64,000 bases of DNA from Paenibacillus massiliensis subsp. panacisoli DSM 21345 (GCF_000426545.1 NZ_AUFO01000007.1:1-64000); one strand, 5' to 3'. Shown: positions 36,438 to 46,145, counted from the first letter of the stretch. Made by a program: numbers and translations. The notes: generated by a model not told the origin, from the sequence alone.

Positions 36438-37028
36438 GCTTCGTCACCCTTTATGTCTGTATTTATCGCAACGGTTATTGGAGGCGATTATCTTCTTCGC
36501 ACGAATCACAAGACCTTTCATGCCTGGTCCACCTCGTGAATGGCCTGCTACTTAATGTATTACTGGCTTTTGTATTACCGCCTGCTGTATTGCTATTCAT
36601 TATAACAAGGCAACCTTGAAAATACCTTAATGATGTACCTATGTTCCTAGCTTCGATAAGTTAATATATCTTTCTGTTTATTTGCTTAATTTGCTAATCC
36701 GCTTATCTACTTTTTTGCTTTTGTTCTAATTTCGATTGTGTTGAGCGGGCTGTTCCATTTATTCGTATGGAAGCATCAGAGTATCACAAGGATCTGTTAA
36801 AGGAGGATTAATAGCTTTTATTAGATGAAGGTAAAAAACATTGACGCTATGTAAACATATTTAAGATTCATTAAAGGTTCGACCTCTAAGATACAGATAT
36901 CAAAGCAAGACAGCATCACAACACAAACGCACAGCACAGATGCAATTCACCACAGGCAACTCAAGCAAGTGCATCACTTGGGGTGATCCCTGACCTACCA
37001 ACTTCCATTTAGAAAGGATTGACTACAT
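36438..37028. other. Divergent regulatory region of two-component system and VTC cluster
   Basis: About 590 bp without a supported gene. TTGACG (36841-36846) followed by A+T-rich TAAGAT (36862-36867, only 15 bp apart) is a weak promoter candidate for the plus strand. The run around 36847-36880 (GTAAACATATTTAAGATTCA) has repeat-like half-sites of the kind OmpR-type regulators bind. A ribosome-site-like AAAGGAGGATTAATAG near 36799 is not followed by a frame. Confidence 0.4.
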
Positions 37029-37808
37029 ATGGCTATTGAAGTGTTCAACCGCTATGAAAGCAAGTATCTGCTCGACTACACCGCATATCAGAGATTACTG
37101 ACCGACCTGCTTCAGTATATGGAGCTGGATGATTACAACAAGCAGCATGAGTTCTACTCTATCAGTAATCTGTACTTTGATACTCCCAGCAACACCTTGA
37201 TTCGCACCAGCCTCTCCAAGCCCAAATACAAGGAAAAGCTGCGTCTGCGAGCCTACGGAGTGCCTGCCGACAATGCGAAGGTGTACCTGGAGATCAAGAA
37301 GAAGGTGTTCGGATTGGTGAACAAGCGCAGAACTGCCTTGAAGCTAAATGAGGCGTATGAATTCGTCAGAACCGGGACTGCTCCGCAACTGGCTGATTAC
37401 ATGAACCCTCAGGTTGTGGAGGAGATCAAGTATTTTCTAAGCTTGTACAACCTGGAGCCCAAGGTCTATCTGGCTTATGAGCGTAAAGCCCTGTTCGATA
37501 AGAGCAGTCGTGATCTGCGTATCACCTTCGACACCAACATACGCAGTCGCCGCTTCGACCTCAAATTGGAGGATGGCGATTATGGAGCTCCCCTTGTAGA
37601 AGACGGACGCTGGCTGATGGAGGTCAAGGCCGAGAAGACTGTTCCACTATGGCTCTCCCGAATGCTCTCCGATCACGGATTGTACCGGACGAGCTTCTCC
37701 AAGTATGGCAATGAGTATAAGAAAATGCTGCGCAATGGCAGTCAGGCAGAGACAGATCTGCATATCCCGCATAACCCAAGAGAAATGGAGCGTGTTCTAT
37801 ATGCTTGA
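37029..37808 (+). CDS. VTC-domain protein (polyphosphate polymerase-like)
   Basis: A 259-residue cytosolic protein of the VTC/CYTH-like tunnel family. The typical basic and acidic residues are seen in NRYESKYLLDYTAY, KYKEKLRLRAYG, VYLEIKKKVFGLVNKRRTAL and the late WLMEVKAEKTVPLWLSRML. In yeast the domain makes polyphosphate; in bacteria the family is found with DUF4956 and carbohydrate-binding proteins and its product is unproven. Ribosome site AAAGGATTGA precedes ATG. The stop overlaps the start of the next gene. Confidence 0.88.
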   Translation: MAIEVFNRYESKYLLDYTAYQRLLTDLLQYMELDDYNKQHEFYSISNLYFDTPSNTLIRTSLSKPKYKEKLRLRAYGVPADNAKVYLEIKKKVFGLVNKRRTALKLNEAYEFVRTGTAPQLADYMNPQVVEEIKYFLSLYNLEPKVYLAYERKALFDKSSRDLRITFDTNIRSRRFDLKLEDGDYGAPLVEDGRWLMEVKAEKTVPLWLSRMLSDHGLYRTSFSKYGNEYKKMLRNGSQAETDLHIPHNPREMERVLYA

Positions 37809-38487
37809 TACTTTATTTAACTCAACCGTGAGTGATTCCACCCTGACGCTGGGAACATCCATATTAACGATCTGCATTGCCATTCTATTAGGCGCCATCA
37901 TCAGCTTGACCTACATGAAGACTAATACAGGGGCCCACTCGCAAAGCTTTACCTTAACCATGGTCATTCTGCCTGTCATCGTCGCCATCATCATTCTGCT
38001 CATTGGCAGCAATATTGCACGAGCATTCAGTCTGGCTGGAGCCTTCTCTATCATTCGTTTCCGAAGCGCACCTGGTGATCCGAAGGATATTGCCTATGTC
38101 CTGTTCACGATGGCAGCTGGTCTGGCTTGTGGTGTCGGTGCTTTTGAATACGCCGTACTATTCACTCTGATTCTATGTGTGCTGATGTTCGTCCTGAGCA
38201 AAGTGAACTTTGGTGCCCGCAAGCACCAGCAGAAGCTGCTGAAGGTGACCATACCGGAGAATCTCAGCTATGAAGAAGCGCTCGATGAAGTGTTCAAGCA
38301 GTACAATGTCGGCTATGAGCTGCGCAAAATCAAGACAACCGAGCTCGGCAGTCTGTATGAGCTGGTGTATGCAGTCACGCTCCATCCAGCTACGAACCAG
38401 AAGGAATTCCTGGACGCGATTCGCTGTCGTAACGGGAATCTGGACCTCTCACTCACGATGAATCCGACACCGATGGCTGAGTACTAA
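37801..38487 (+). CDS. DUF4956 membrane protein
   Basis: A 228-residue protein. The N-terminal half has about four membrane segments (LTLGTSILTICIAILLGAII; FTLTMVILPVIVAIIILLIG; DIAYVLFTMAAGLACGVGAF; ALLFTLILCVLMFVLSKV-like), including the conserved loop AFSLAGAFSIIRFRSAPGDP. The C-terminal half is a soluble ferredoxin-like domain. ATG at 37801 overlaps the previous stop codon (ATGCTTGA), so the two are translationally coupled. The family is the fixed partner of VTC proteins; likely a membrane channel or assembly factor for the VTC product. Confidence 0.9.
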   Translation: MLDTLFNSTVSDSTLTLGTSILTICIAILLGAIISLTYMKTNTGAHSQSFTLTMVILPVIVAIIILLIGSNIARAFSLAGAFSIIRFRSAPGDPKDIAYVLFTMAAGLACGVGAFEYAVLFTLILCVLMFVLSKVNFGARKHQQKLLKVTIPENLSYEEALDEVFKQYNVGYELRKIKTTELGSLYELVYAVTLHPATNQKEFLDAIRCRNGNLDLSLTMNPTPMAEY

Positions 38488-38615
38488 TTCATTGATCCAT
38501 TGATTGTATCCAAGTGAGTCTTAATCAACGAGTCTTATCCATTGATAAATGTAATGTTTAACCCGGATCGCATGTATTGCTCCAAATCACTAGTTCATTT
38601 CTGAAAGGATGATCC

Positions 38616-40868
38616 ATGATGAAGAAAATAATTGCAGGCAGCAAACTTTGGTCGATTGTGATGATTACCGCTTTGGTTACCGCTTGCGGAGGGCCAACAG
38701 GCACTTCCGCAACTACGACCTCCGGCGTAGCAGCCTCTCAAGTAAGTGCCGCGGCGGTGGCCAGCTCTAGCCAGGCGAAGCAGGCTACCTTCGCAAGTCT
38801 CGTGAGCTTCGATACAGCGGATCAGACAGCTACCTGGTCAGCCAGTGAGGCAACAACCATCACCATGAATGGTACGACTGCCTCGATCTCCGGCAACGGA
38901 GCAAGCGCTGAGGGTGGACAAGTAACGATCACCGAGGCTGGTACCTATGTGCTAAAGGGGGAGCTGCGTGACGGACAGATTCTCGTCAATGTCGCTGACA
39001 AAGGCACGGTACAGCTCGTCCTGAACGGAGTGACCATACACAATGAGGATAGCGCCGGAATCTTCGTGCAAAAAGCGGGCAAAGCCATCATTACACTTGC
39101 GGATGGCACAGTAAATACAGTCACTGACGGTGCTAAATATGTGTATGCTGATGCTGCAACAGACGAGCCGGATGCCGCGATCTTCAGTAAGGCAGATCTA
39201 ACCTTCAATGGAACGGGCAAGCTGAATGTGACAGCAAACTACAATGACGGGATCACGAGCAAGGATGAGCTGCGAATCGTCAGCGGAGAGTTCAACGTGA
39301 AGGCAGCCAATAATGGTATTAAGGGCAAGGATCTCGTGGCGATTCAAGCCGGTACCTTTACTATTGAGGCAGAGAATGACGGGATCAAGTCCACCAATGA
39401 CACCGAAGCAGACAAAGGCTTCGTCGCTCTTCAGGCAGGTACCTATCATATCCAAAGCGCTCATGATGCCATCCAGGCTGAGACAGTGCTTGTGATCGAA
39501 GATGGAACATATCAGCTAGTCACAGGTGGAGGCAGCGCCAATGCAGAGGTGAAAACAGAGCAAATGCCTGGGGGCCGAGATGGATTTGGTGGTAGTGACT
39601 TTGGAGATAGCGGTATGACTCCACCGGAAATGGGCACGCCTCCAGAAGGTGCTCCTTCTGATGGCACTCCTCCCGAGGGGCTCCCAGACAACTCTACTCC
39701 CGACAGCAATAGTCAGGCTGGAACAGCAACAGACAGCAGCACTACAGGTACAACGGTGACAACGGAAGACACAGAAAGCACCAGCGCGAAGGGCCTCAAG
39801 GCAGGCACGGATCTGATGATTCACGGCGGCTCCTTCACCATTGATGCCAAGGACGATGCATTGCACAGCAATAGTAGCCTGACCGTGAATGACGGACAGC
39901 TCAGCCTCGCTACCGGTGATGATGGACTTCATGCCGATGCAGCGCTCACCATTAATGGTGGAACCATTAAAGTAACACAAAGCTATGAGGGGCTGGAGGC
40001 CTCGATCATCACCCTCAATGGTGGTGATGTACGGATTACAGCCTCCGATGATGGTGTTAACGCAGCTGGCGCCGAAGATCTAGTGACAGACACAAGTACA
40101 GATAGCTTAGCAACGACCAGTAATGTATCTGCTTCAGCTAGCACTTCCACCTCTTCCATGAGCAGACCTGGTGGACCGGGACAGGCGACCAATGATGCGC
40201 TCTATATTCACGGCGGCACATTGACAGTGAATGCCGATGGTGATGGCCTGGATTCGAACGGCTCCATCTACATGACAGGCGGTACCGTCATTGTCAACGG
40301 TCCTACCTCCAATGGTAATGGCGCTCTGGATTACGATGGTAGCTTCGAGATGAGCGGTGGATATCTGGTAGCAGCCGGAAGCTCGGGCATGGCGCAAGCT
40401 ATCTCTGATACTTCCAGCCAGAATGCCATTTCGATGACCTTTACCGAGCAGCAGCAAGCGGGCACACTGGTGCATCTGGAGGACAACAGCGGCAACTCGA
40501 TCCTGACCTTCGCCCCGGCTAAAAACTATCAATCCATCGTCATTAGCTCACCAGAGCTTAAGGCCGACGGCTCCTATGTTCTCTATTCTGGTGGTACCTC
40601 CACAGGAACAGCAAAGGATGGACTGTATAGTGGCGGTACTTACAGTGGCGGCACCAAAGTAGTCTCGTTTACCGCATCAGGAAATGTAACCTGGTTGAAC
40701 GAGTCTGGAGTCACAGAAGCTCGCAGCGGTATGGGTGGCCCTGGCGGCATGGGCGGCGGCCAAGGCGGGCCTGGTGGTGGAAGAACAAGATCTCAAGGCG
40801 ATGACGCAAGCTCGGATTCTAAATCGAACACAGGCTCGGGCTCTACTACGGGTACCTCCACTAATTAA
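38616..40868 (+). CDS. Cthe_2159-like carbohydrate-binding beta-helix lipoprotein
   Basis: A 750-residue exported lipoprotein: lipobox VTAC at residues 21-24, a Ser/Ala linker, then repeated beta-helix turns with the recurring pattern LTVNDGQLSLATGDDGLHAD / GTFTIEAENDGIKSTND. The DDG(L/I/V) turns are typical of the Cthe_2159-type domain known to bind pectin and calcium. Two proline- or serine-rich insertions (about residues 330-390 and 495-525) and a Gly-rich tail (GMGGPGGMGGGQGGPGGG) make it longer than the usual family member. It follows the VTC-DUF4956 pair in the same direction. Likely surface attachment to plant polysaccharide or a structural surface protein. Confidence 0.85.
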   Translation: MMKKIIAGSKLWSIVMITALVTACGGPTGTSATTTSGVAASQVSAAAVASSSQAKQATFASLVSFDTADQTATWSASEATTITMNGTTASISGNGASAEGGQVTITEAGTYVLKGELRDGQILVNVADKGTVQLVLNGVTIHNEDSAGIFVQKAGKAIITLADGTVNTVTDGAKYVYADAATDEPDAAIFSKADLTFNGTGKLNVTANYNDGITSKDELRIVSGEFNVKAANNGIKGKDLVAIQAGTFTIEAENDGIKSTNDTEADKGFVALQAGTYHIQSAHDAIQAETVLVIEDGTYQLVTGGGSANAEVKTEQMPGGRDGFGGSDFGDSGMTPPEMGTPPEGAPSDGTPPEGLPDNSTPDSNSQAGTATDSSTTGTTVTTEDTESTSAKGLKAGTDLMIHGGSFTIDAKDDALHSNSSLTVNDGQLSLATGDDGLHADAALTINGGTIKVTQSYEGLEASIITLNGGDVRITASDDGVNAAGAEDLVTDTSTDSLATTSNVSASASTSTSSMSRPGGPGQATNDALYIHGGTLTVNADGDGLDSNGSIYMTGGTVIVNGPTSNGNGALDYDGSFEMSGGYLVAAGSSGMAQAISDTSSQNAISMTFTEQQQAGTLVHLEDNSGNSILTFAPAKNYQSIVISSPELKADGSYVLYSGGTSTGTAKDGLYSGGTYSGGTKVVSFTASGNVTWLNESGVTEARSGMGGPGGMGGGQGGPGGGRTRSQGDDASSDSKSNTGSGSTTGTSTN

Positions 40869-41461
40869 GTACCATACATGGGCGACAGACTATTCATCCC
40901 TCATCACATAGAACAACATTTATAGAACAGTTCTTATAAATCAACACTTATAGATCCAACAGTTATAGATCAATTCCCAGGTAACTCTAACAATAACGCA
41001 GTAAGGCAGTGCCCTTGGTAGGTCCTTCTACCGGGGAGACTGCCTTGTTTTTTATTATCCGAGCAGCTCGGCTCAGCCCCCTGATCCAATCCACTAGAAG
41101 ACTCAGAACACATGATTCGATTTACGAAGCTGTTATTCGCTCATAATCCGAGCACACACTACCGATAATATGATTTTGTAAGGGATGATTCATCCGCCTG
41201 CTCATATACATAGAACAAGTCTTGAGGTAAAATGGAAACTGTTCGGTTACAGAAATCGTATATACTTAGATGTAGCTGTCCTATACATATGTCATGCGTC
41301 AACACATGAGTCAATGACCAAGACATTGTACCCATGTCAGAATGACAGGGTGTCTCTCACAAGAGCCATCATGCGTCATTATCCATAGGTATTAGCTGTG
41401 GATCGCTCCGAGCTGTTAGCTCGTGAGATCAGTCTTTTGCAAACGGGGGAAGTAACACATT
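40869..41461. other. Intergenic stretch with terminator
   Basis: No supported gene. After the terminator at 41003-41053 the rest (41054-41461) probably holds the promoter of the permease gene at 41462. Short direct repeats (TTATAAATCAACA / TTATAGATCCAACA) near 40930-40970 look like chance or minor repeats. Confidence 0.45.
41003..41053 (+). terminator. Terminator of the VTC cluster
   Basis: Stem AAGGCAGT (41003-41010) / ACTGCCTT (41039-41046) with an inner CTTGGTAG...CTACCGGGG stem, followed by GTTTTTT. Confidence 0.88.
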
Positions 41462-42487
41462 ATGGAAACGTTGCGCGTATTTTTTGCCAATGCAGTGGTC
41501 CGCAGAATATTATTCCTTCTGCTGGTCGTGCTGCTCTTAGTCAGCCTGAGGCATATGCTCAGCCTGCTACTCTTGCTCTTTCTGGTGACATTCGTCATGG
41601 GGCGCCTTCAGGAGCTTGTCACACGGAAGCTCAGTCGTTTATTCCCCGTCTCACCGGTGCTAGTTATTATCTTCCTGTATTTGCTGCTAGTCGGTGGGCT
41701 GCTTTACGGGATATTCAATTACATGCCCAAGCTGGTTACGCAGCTGATCGCCGTCATTGGCAGCATTAGTCATTTTCTGGACACACCGCACAATAACGAG
41801 ATCATACGGTATCTGATCAGTCTCCTGGAGAAGGGCGATATTAACTATCAAGCTTATCTTGGGAATGCCATAGCCTATATCACTACTCTCGGTAAATGGC
41901 TGCAGATTATCCTGATCGTTATTATTCTCAGCTTCTTCTATCTACTGCAAAGAAAGACGATCGTCCAGTTTACCGAGAAATTCCGTACTAGTAAAATTAG
42001 CTGGGCTTATAAGGAATTTGCATATTTCGGGCAACGATTTACTTCCTCTTTCGGTAAAGTAATCGAGGTTCAGCTGATGATTGCCCTCTTCAATACCGTG
42101 TTCACGATGATCGGGTTGTGGCTGTTCGGCTATCCATATTTGTTCGCATTGACGATTATGGTATTCCTGCTGAGTCTGATTCCCGTAGCAGGGGTTATCA
42201 TTTCTCTGATTCCGATCAGCATTATCGGTTTTCAGGTGGGCGGCTTCATGCTAGTGGTCTGGACTTTCGTCATGATCATGGCAGTACACGCGCTAGAGAC
42301 GTACTTCCTGAATCCGCGACTATACGCCCATAAGACTAAGCTGCCAATGTTCTACACGTTCTTGATTCTGATCTTCTCCGAGCATTATTTAGGCATCTGG
42401 GGACTGATTATCGGTATCCCGATCTTCATGTTCCTGCTGGATATTCTGGAGGTTGAACAGGGTCCCAAGAAGCCTACGAACGTATAA
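41462..42487 (+). CDS. AI-2E family transporter (YueF-like permease)
   Basis: A 341-residue membrane protein with about eight membrane segments. The C-terminal half (LFALTIMVFLLSLIPVAGVI; VVWTFVMIMAVHALETYFLN PRLY; WGLIIGIPIFMFLLDIL) fits the AI-2E permease family, with the conserved PxxG and E-x4-P elements. Family members include the E. coli AI-2 exporter TqsA and sodium/proton exchangers; the substrate here is unknown. A terminator follows. Confidence 0.85.
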   Translation: METLRVFFANAVVRRILFLLLVVLLLVSLRHMLSLLLLLFLVTFVMGRLQELVTRKLSRLFPVSPVLVIIFLYLLLVGGLLYGIFNYMPKLVTQLIAVIGSISHFLDTPHNNEIIRYLISLLEKGDINYQAYLGNAIAYITTLGKWLQIILIVIILSFFYLLQRKTIVQFTEKFRTSKISWAYKEFAYFGQRFTSSFGKVIEVQLMIALFNTVFTMIGLWLFGYPYLFALTIMVFLLSLIPVAGVIISLIPISIIGFQVGGFMLVVWTFVMIMAVHALETYFLNPRLYAHKTKLPMFYTFLILIFSEHYLGIWGLIIGIPIFMFLLDILEVEQGPKKPTNV

Positions 42488-42803
42488 TTACGAGTACCAC
42501 TAAGCTTTCAGATCTCTATTGAGACCGCCCTAAACAAACAGGCGCTTCGCTCTATACCAGCGGAGGGCCTGTTTTCAGTTCCATACCGTGTCTGCAAAAA
42601 TAAAACAAAACGAAGAAGCATCATCATCGTCATTTTCCCATATGCATATGTTGCATATAGCCACAATGTGATTTCATGTAGATCTGCATTCTTCATAGTT
42701 CGATTAGTAACACTATAAATGCAATATACAGACAATTAGAACCATTTCAAATCATATATATTGTTGAATGAATGTTGCTTGATGGATTTAAGAAAATTGC
42801 CAC
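42488..42803. other. Intergenic stretch between converging genes
   Basis: Contains the terminator at 42536-42575. No other supported feature; the rest is A+T-rich and without a ribosome site. Confidence 0.5.
42536..42575 (+). terminator. Terminator of the AI-2E gene
   Basis: Stem AAACAGGC (42536-42543) / GCCTGTTT (42567-42574), followed by T. Confidence 0.75.
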
Positions 42804-43649
42804 TTAGATTCGTTTGGCAATGTCCCGTATATTCTCGGCGTAGGCTGCAAGCTGCTGCATCGAAGCAGCGATCTCCTCTGTTCCTGCGGCCTGATTCCCG
42901 CTCAGCTCCGAGCAAGCAGTGAGCTTGACTCGTAGCTCATGGATGTGACTATGAATAGAAGTCAGCATCTCCTCCACCTCACTGGACGTAGTACTACTTG
43001 AGTCTGCCATCGTACGAATCTCCTTCGCCACAATCCCGAAGCCTCTCCCAGCTTCTCCTGCATGGGCAGCCTCAATCGCTGCATTAATGCCGAGCAGACG
43101 TGAATTATCGGCGATACTGCGAATGAAGCGAAGCATGCTGTCAGCCCGCTCCAGCTCCGTGAGCACCTGACCTCCCAGCTCATTCAGCACATGTACTTCT
43201 GACATCAGTGTATTGGCTGCTCCTGCTATGCCATCCGACAATTCCCGAATTTCAGATGAGCTATCGGCCAGCTTCTCAGCGGCTCCTTCAAGCGTTAACT
43301 GGTTGTGCAGACTGATTCCCATCGTCAAAATACCGAAACATTGCTGGTGTTCATTATGGAGGGGCATGGATATCGATTTGAAGGGATAGCCGTAGACCTC
43401 CTCCGGTACACTGACTGTAATCATACTATTCGTATCCAGAGCCTTTCGAATACCTCCCGTTGGTGGAATCGGGGCCCCAAGCTTGAGGCCTATGTCCAAC
43501 TTTTCTCCGGGCAGATAATATATAAATTTCTCTTGATCCGTTAGGGCAAACATTACATCCGAAGGAATCAGTCTCTGCACCAATGGCAAAGTTGCCGCTA
43601 AGGAGCTCAGCATATGCTCTAGGCTGTTTGACGCGTCTTTATTTGTCAT
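42804..43649 (-). CDS. Soluble methyl-accepting chemotaxis-like protein
   Basis: A 281-residue protein without membrane segments. The N-terminal ~115 residues form a ligand-binding domain (FALTDQEKFIYYLPGEKLDI; PFKSISMPLHNEHQQCFGIL). The C-terminal part is a shortened MCP signalling hairpin; its tip is LGINAAIEAAHAGEAGRGFG, followed by IVAKEIRTMADSSS. This is a known class of small cytosolic receptors in Bacillota. ATG at 43649 is preferred as GAGGATGGTGG lies just upstream. The signal is unknown. Confidence 0.85.
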   Translation of the reverse strand: MTNKDASNSLEHMLSSLAATLPLVQRLIPSDVMFALTDQEKFIYYLPGEKLDIGLKLGAPIPPTGGIRKALDTNSMITVSVPEEVYGYPFKSISMPLHNEHQQCFGILTMGISLHNQLTLEGAAEKLADSSSEIRELSDGIAGAANTLMSEVHVLNELGGQVLTELERADSMLRFIRSIADNSRLLGINAAIEAAHAGEAGRGFGIVAKEIRTMADSSSTTSSEVEEMLTSIHSHIHELRVKLTACSELSGNQAAGTEEIAASMQQLAAYAENIRDIAKRI

Positions 43650-43784
43650 ATCCACCATCCTCATTTCTCATGCTTACATTACAAGTCTACTAAGTATATC
43701 GGCTACCAGATTGATTTAATATGCGCTTATTTACAGCTGAATCACACAGAATATGCAACTTCGAAAAATGTAAATATAAGTCAT

Positions 43785-43823
43785 AGAAAGCGCTTGCAAT
43801 TCTTGGGGATTTTGCTATATGAT
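43785..43823 (+). promoter_or_regulatory. Pectate lyase promoter overlapped by a cre site
   Basis: AGAAAGCGCTTGCA (43785-43798) matches the CcpA consensus closely and overlaps a -35 box TTGCAA (43794-43799). A -10 TATGAT lies at 43818-43823 (18 bp) or TATATG at 43816-43821 (16 bp). Binding by CcpA would block the polymerase, giving catabolite repression of the lyase. A leader of about 210 nt with several small hairpins follows. Confidence 0.65.
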
Positions 43824-44036
43824 GTTGCCATGAACGTTAGCAGCCTAAGTCTTGCACCGAGATAAGACGGTCTATATCTTGAGGGCGACAGGAGGGGTGT
43901 CCGGAATTGATCGTGTTCACAGCTTATACAGCTGCAACCAGAGCATGCTTATGCCAATCCATCAAATGATGGGGTAATCCATCTGTGATGGCTGATCGTC
44001 CTTCTTCTTTTAATCTCTATGAAATGAGGTACGTAC

Positions 44037-45545
44037 ATGAAGAAAAACTATTGGAACATGCTGATCGCGTCTGCCCTTGCTGCCGTCTTATCTCTTAGTG
44101 TAGTGCTGCCAGTCGGTGCTGAAGATGCCATTTCTGAAAACGTTAACATTTCTCCTGCCGTTAATGGAGTTACATCGGACGTGTATGCCAGTAGCCTGAC
44201 TCTCGCCGGGGCCAACAGCGTCTATGATCTGAAGGGCTTCTCAAGCGGGAATACCGGGGGCGGGATCGTCGCCGAGAGCAATACGACGCTGTATAAAAAA
44301 GTGTATACGGCCTCAGATTTGGCTGCAGCTTTGAAGAAGAACTCCGGCGTCAAGGTTGTAGAGATTATGAACGACCTCAATCTGGGCTGGAATGAACTGC
44401 CGACCGATGCCAAAAAGTCACCTTTTGCTGCACATAACTCTCCTCTCACCCATCCTGTGCTGCTGCAGACCGGAGTCAGTAAGGTAACCATTGATGGCTT
44501 CGATGGACTGACCATCTTCTCTGCGAACGGCTCCAAGATCAAGCATGCTGCCTTCACGATCAAACGGAGTTCCAACGTCATCATCAGGAACCTTGAATTC
44601 GATGAGCTCTGGGAATGGGACGAGTCCAGCAAGGGTGATTATGACAAGAACGACTGGGACTATGTCACAGTGGAAGAGAGCGACAAGGTATGGATTGATC
44701 ACTGTACCTTCAACAAAGCCTACGACGGGTTAGTTGATTCCAAAAAAGGAACGTCTGGTGTAACTGTGTCGTGGTCCCTCTTCAAAGGGGACGACCGTTC
44801 CTCTAATAGCTGGGTAACCCAGCAGATTAACGCTTTGGAAGCCAATCGCTCCGCATACCCCATGTACGATTATCTGCGTAGCAGCGCTGTTGGTCTGAGC
44901 AAGAATGATATCATTGCCGTGGCTAGCTCCCAGAAAAAAGGACATCTCGTCGGTGCCAATGAGCTAGCGTCAGATAACCCTGATCTGAGCATTACACTGC
45001 ATCATAATTATTATGTAGACCTGCAGGATCGCTTGCCTCGTCTTCGCGGCGGAAATGCACACGTGTACAATGTCGTTGCAGATAGCTCCGCTGCAGAGCA
45101 GGCGAGCAAGATCATTACTCCTGCGATGGCAAGTGCCATCTCCTCCAAAGGATATAAATTTGGCGTTACCAGTAACGGGGCAATCTCTACCGAAGGTGGA
45201 GCTGTACTTGTCGAGAAATCACAGCTCATTGGCATTCAGTATCCGCTACGCAACAATCAGAAAAATGCATCGAATGCCACATACACTGGCAAGATTAAGG
45301 CTGTAGATACCATCTACACCTTTAACGGCCAGACATTCCGTGGAGGCAGCGAGACGGCTAACAGCCCATTAGCACCTATACCAGCAACGGTAATCCCCTT
45401 CTCGTGGTCAGGCATCTCCTCACTGCCTTACAGCTACAGTCCGGAGGACCCTGCTGGGCTGAAGACTCTGCTTAGCGGCAATAACGGAGCAGGTGCAGGA
45501 AAGGTGTCATGGGATAAGCAGAACTGGCTCAAGACATCCTACTAG
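44037..45545 (+). CDS. Secreted pectate lyase, PL1
   Basis: A 502-residue exported enzyme with signal peptide (MLIASALAAVLSLSVVLPVGA, cleavage after VGA about residue 28). The PL1 parallel beta-helix is shown by VWIDHCTFNKAYDGLVDSKK (WIDH motif with the calcium-site aspartates) and by RLPRLRGGNAHVYNVV with the catalytic arginine (RxPRxR). It cleaves polygalacturonate by beta-elimination, calcium-dependent. Longer than the basic 400-residue PL1; the extra length is in the segment 270-310 and the tail. Controlled by the cre-overlapped promoter upstream. Confidence 0.92.
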   Translation: MKKNYWNMLIASALAAVLSLSVVLPVGAEDAISENVNISPAVNGVTSDVYASSLTLAGANSVYDLKGFSSGNTGGGIVAESNTTLYKKVYTASDLAAALKKNSGVKVVEIMNDLNLGWNELPTDAKKSPFAAHNSPLTHPVLLQTGVSKVTIDGFDGLTIFSANGSKIKHAAFTIKRSSNVIIRNLEFDELWEWDESSKGDYDKNDWDYVTVEESDKVWIDHCTFNKAYDGLVDSKKGTSGVTVSWSLFKGDDRSSNSWVTQQINALEANRSAYPMYDYLRSSAVGLSKNDIIAVASSQKKGHLVGANELASDNPDLSITLHHNYYVDLQDRLPRLRGGNAHVYNVVADSSAAEQASKIITPAMASAISSKGYKFGVTSNGAISTEGGAVLVEKSQLIGIQYPLRNNQKNASNATYTGKIKAVDTIYTFNGQTFRGGSETANSPLAPIPATVIPFSWSGISSLPYSYSPEDPAGLKTLLSGNNGAGAGKVSWDKQNWLKTSY

Positions 45546-45578
45546 ATTTGCCTATTATCGAGAAGCGACAAACCCTAT

Positions 45579-45690
45579 GGTGGTTTGGTGGTTTGGTGGT
45601 TTGGTGGTTTGGTGGTTTGCTGGTTTGCTGGTTTGCTGGTTTGCTGGTTTGCTGGTTTGGTGAGTTGGTGAGTTGGTGAGTTGGTGTGCC
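45579..45690. repeat. Octamer tandem repeat in three blocks
   Basis: A perfect 8-bp phase is kept for 14 units: five GGTGGTTT (45579-45618), five GCTGGTTT (45619-45658), three GGTGAGTT (45659-45682) and one degenerate GGTGTGCC. The block structure suggests growth by slippage. It lies between the pectate lyase stop and the DUF3892 gene and has no gene in it. Confidence 0.92.
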
Positions 45691-45786
45691 CGATGGACTC
45701 AATGAACTTGGTATAGTCCCCCTTCGATATGGGGACGATACGCATAGCCAAGATCAGCTTATAAAAGATAAGGAGTTGTTCGACTC

Positions 45787-46110
45787 ATGCAATCTAACCA
45801 ATCTAACCAACCTAATCAACTTAATCAACTTAATCAACCTATTCAAACCACACAGTCCATGCAGCCACTCCAATCAAACACCAATACGCGCGAGACCTTC
45901 GTCGCTGTACAAAAAAACGGTGACGGTGATCTGACTGCATTTCAGACCTCAGGCGGGCGCGTATTGGATTATCAGCAAGCACTGCTGGAGGTTCAGAATG
46001 GTACCATCGCTGGGGTCAACGTATTCAAGGGAAAAGACGGGGATGCCTATATCCGCGGTGATGCTGACGGAGATCCGACCAATAATCTGGACCAGCTTCC
46101 CCTATTCTGA
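45787..46110 (+). CDS. DUF3892 protein with Asn/Gln repeat head
   Basis: A 107-residue protein. Residues about 33-105 are a DUF3892 domain (ETFVAVQKNGDGDLTAFQTS; GGRVLDYQQALLEVQNGTIA; GDAYIRGDADGDPTNNLDQL). The first ~30 residues are a low-complexity N/Q tract encoded by a 9-nt repeat (for example CTTAATCAA), so length variation would keep the frame. AAGGAG lies about 10 nt before ATG. Function unknown; small cytosolic protein. Confidence 0.85.
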   Translation: MQSNQSNQPNQLNQLNQPIQTTQSMQPLQSNTNTRETFVAVQKNGDGDLTAFQTSGGRVLDYQQALLEVQNGTIAGVNVFKGKDGDAYIRGDADGDPTNNLDQLPLF

Positions 46111-46145
46111 TTTTATTTCAGAAGACATCAAGAGAAACGACTCTG

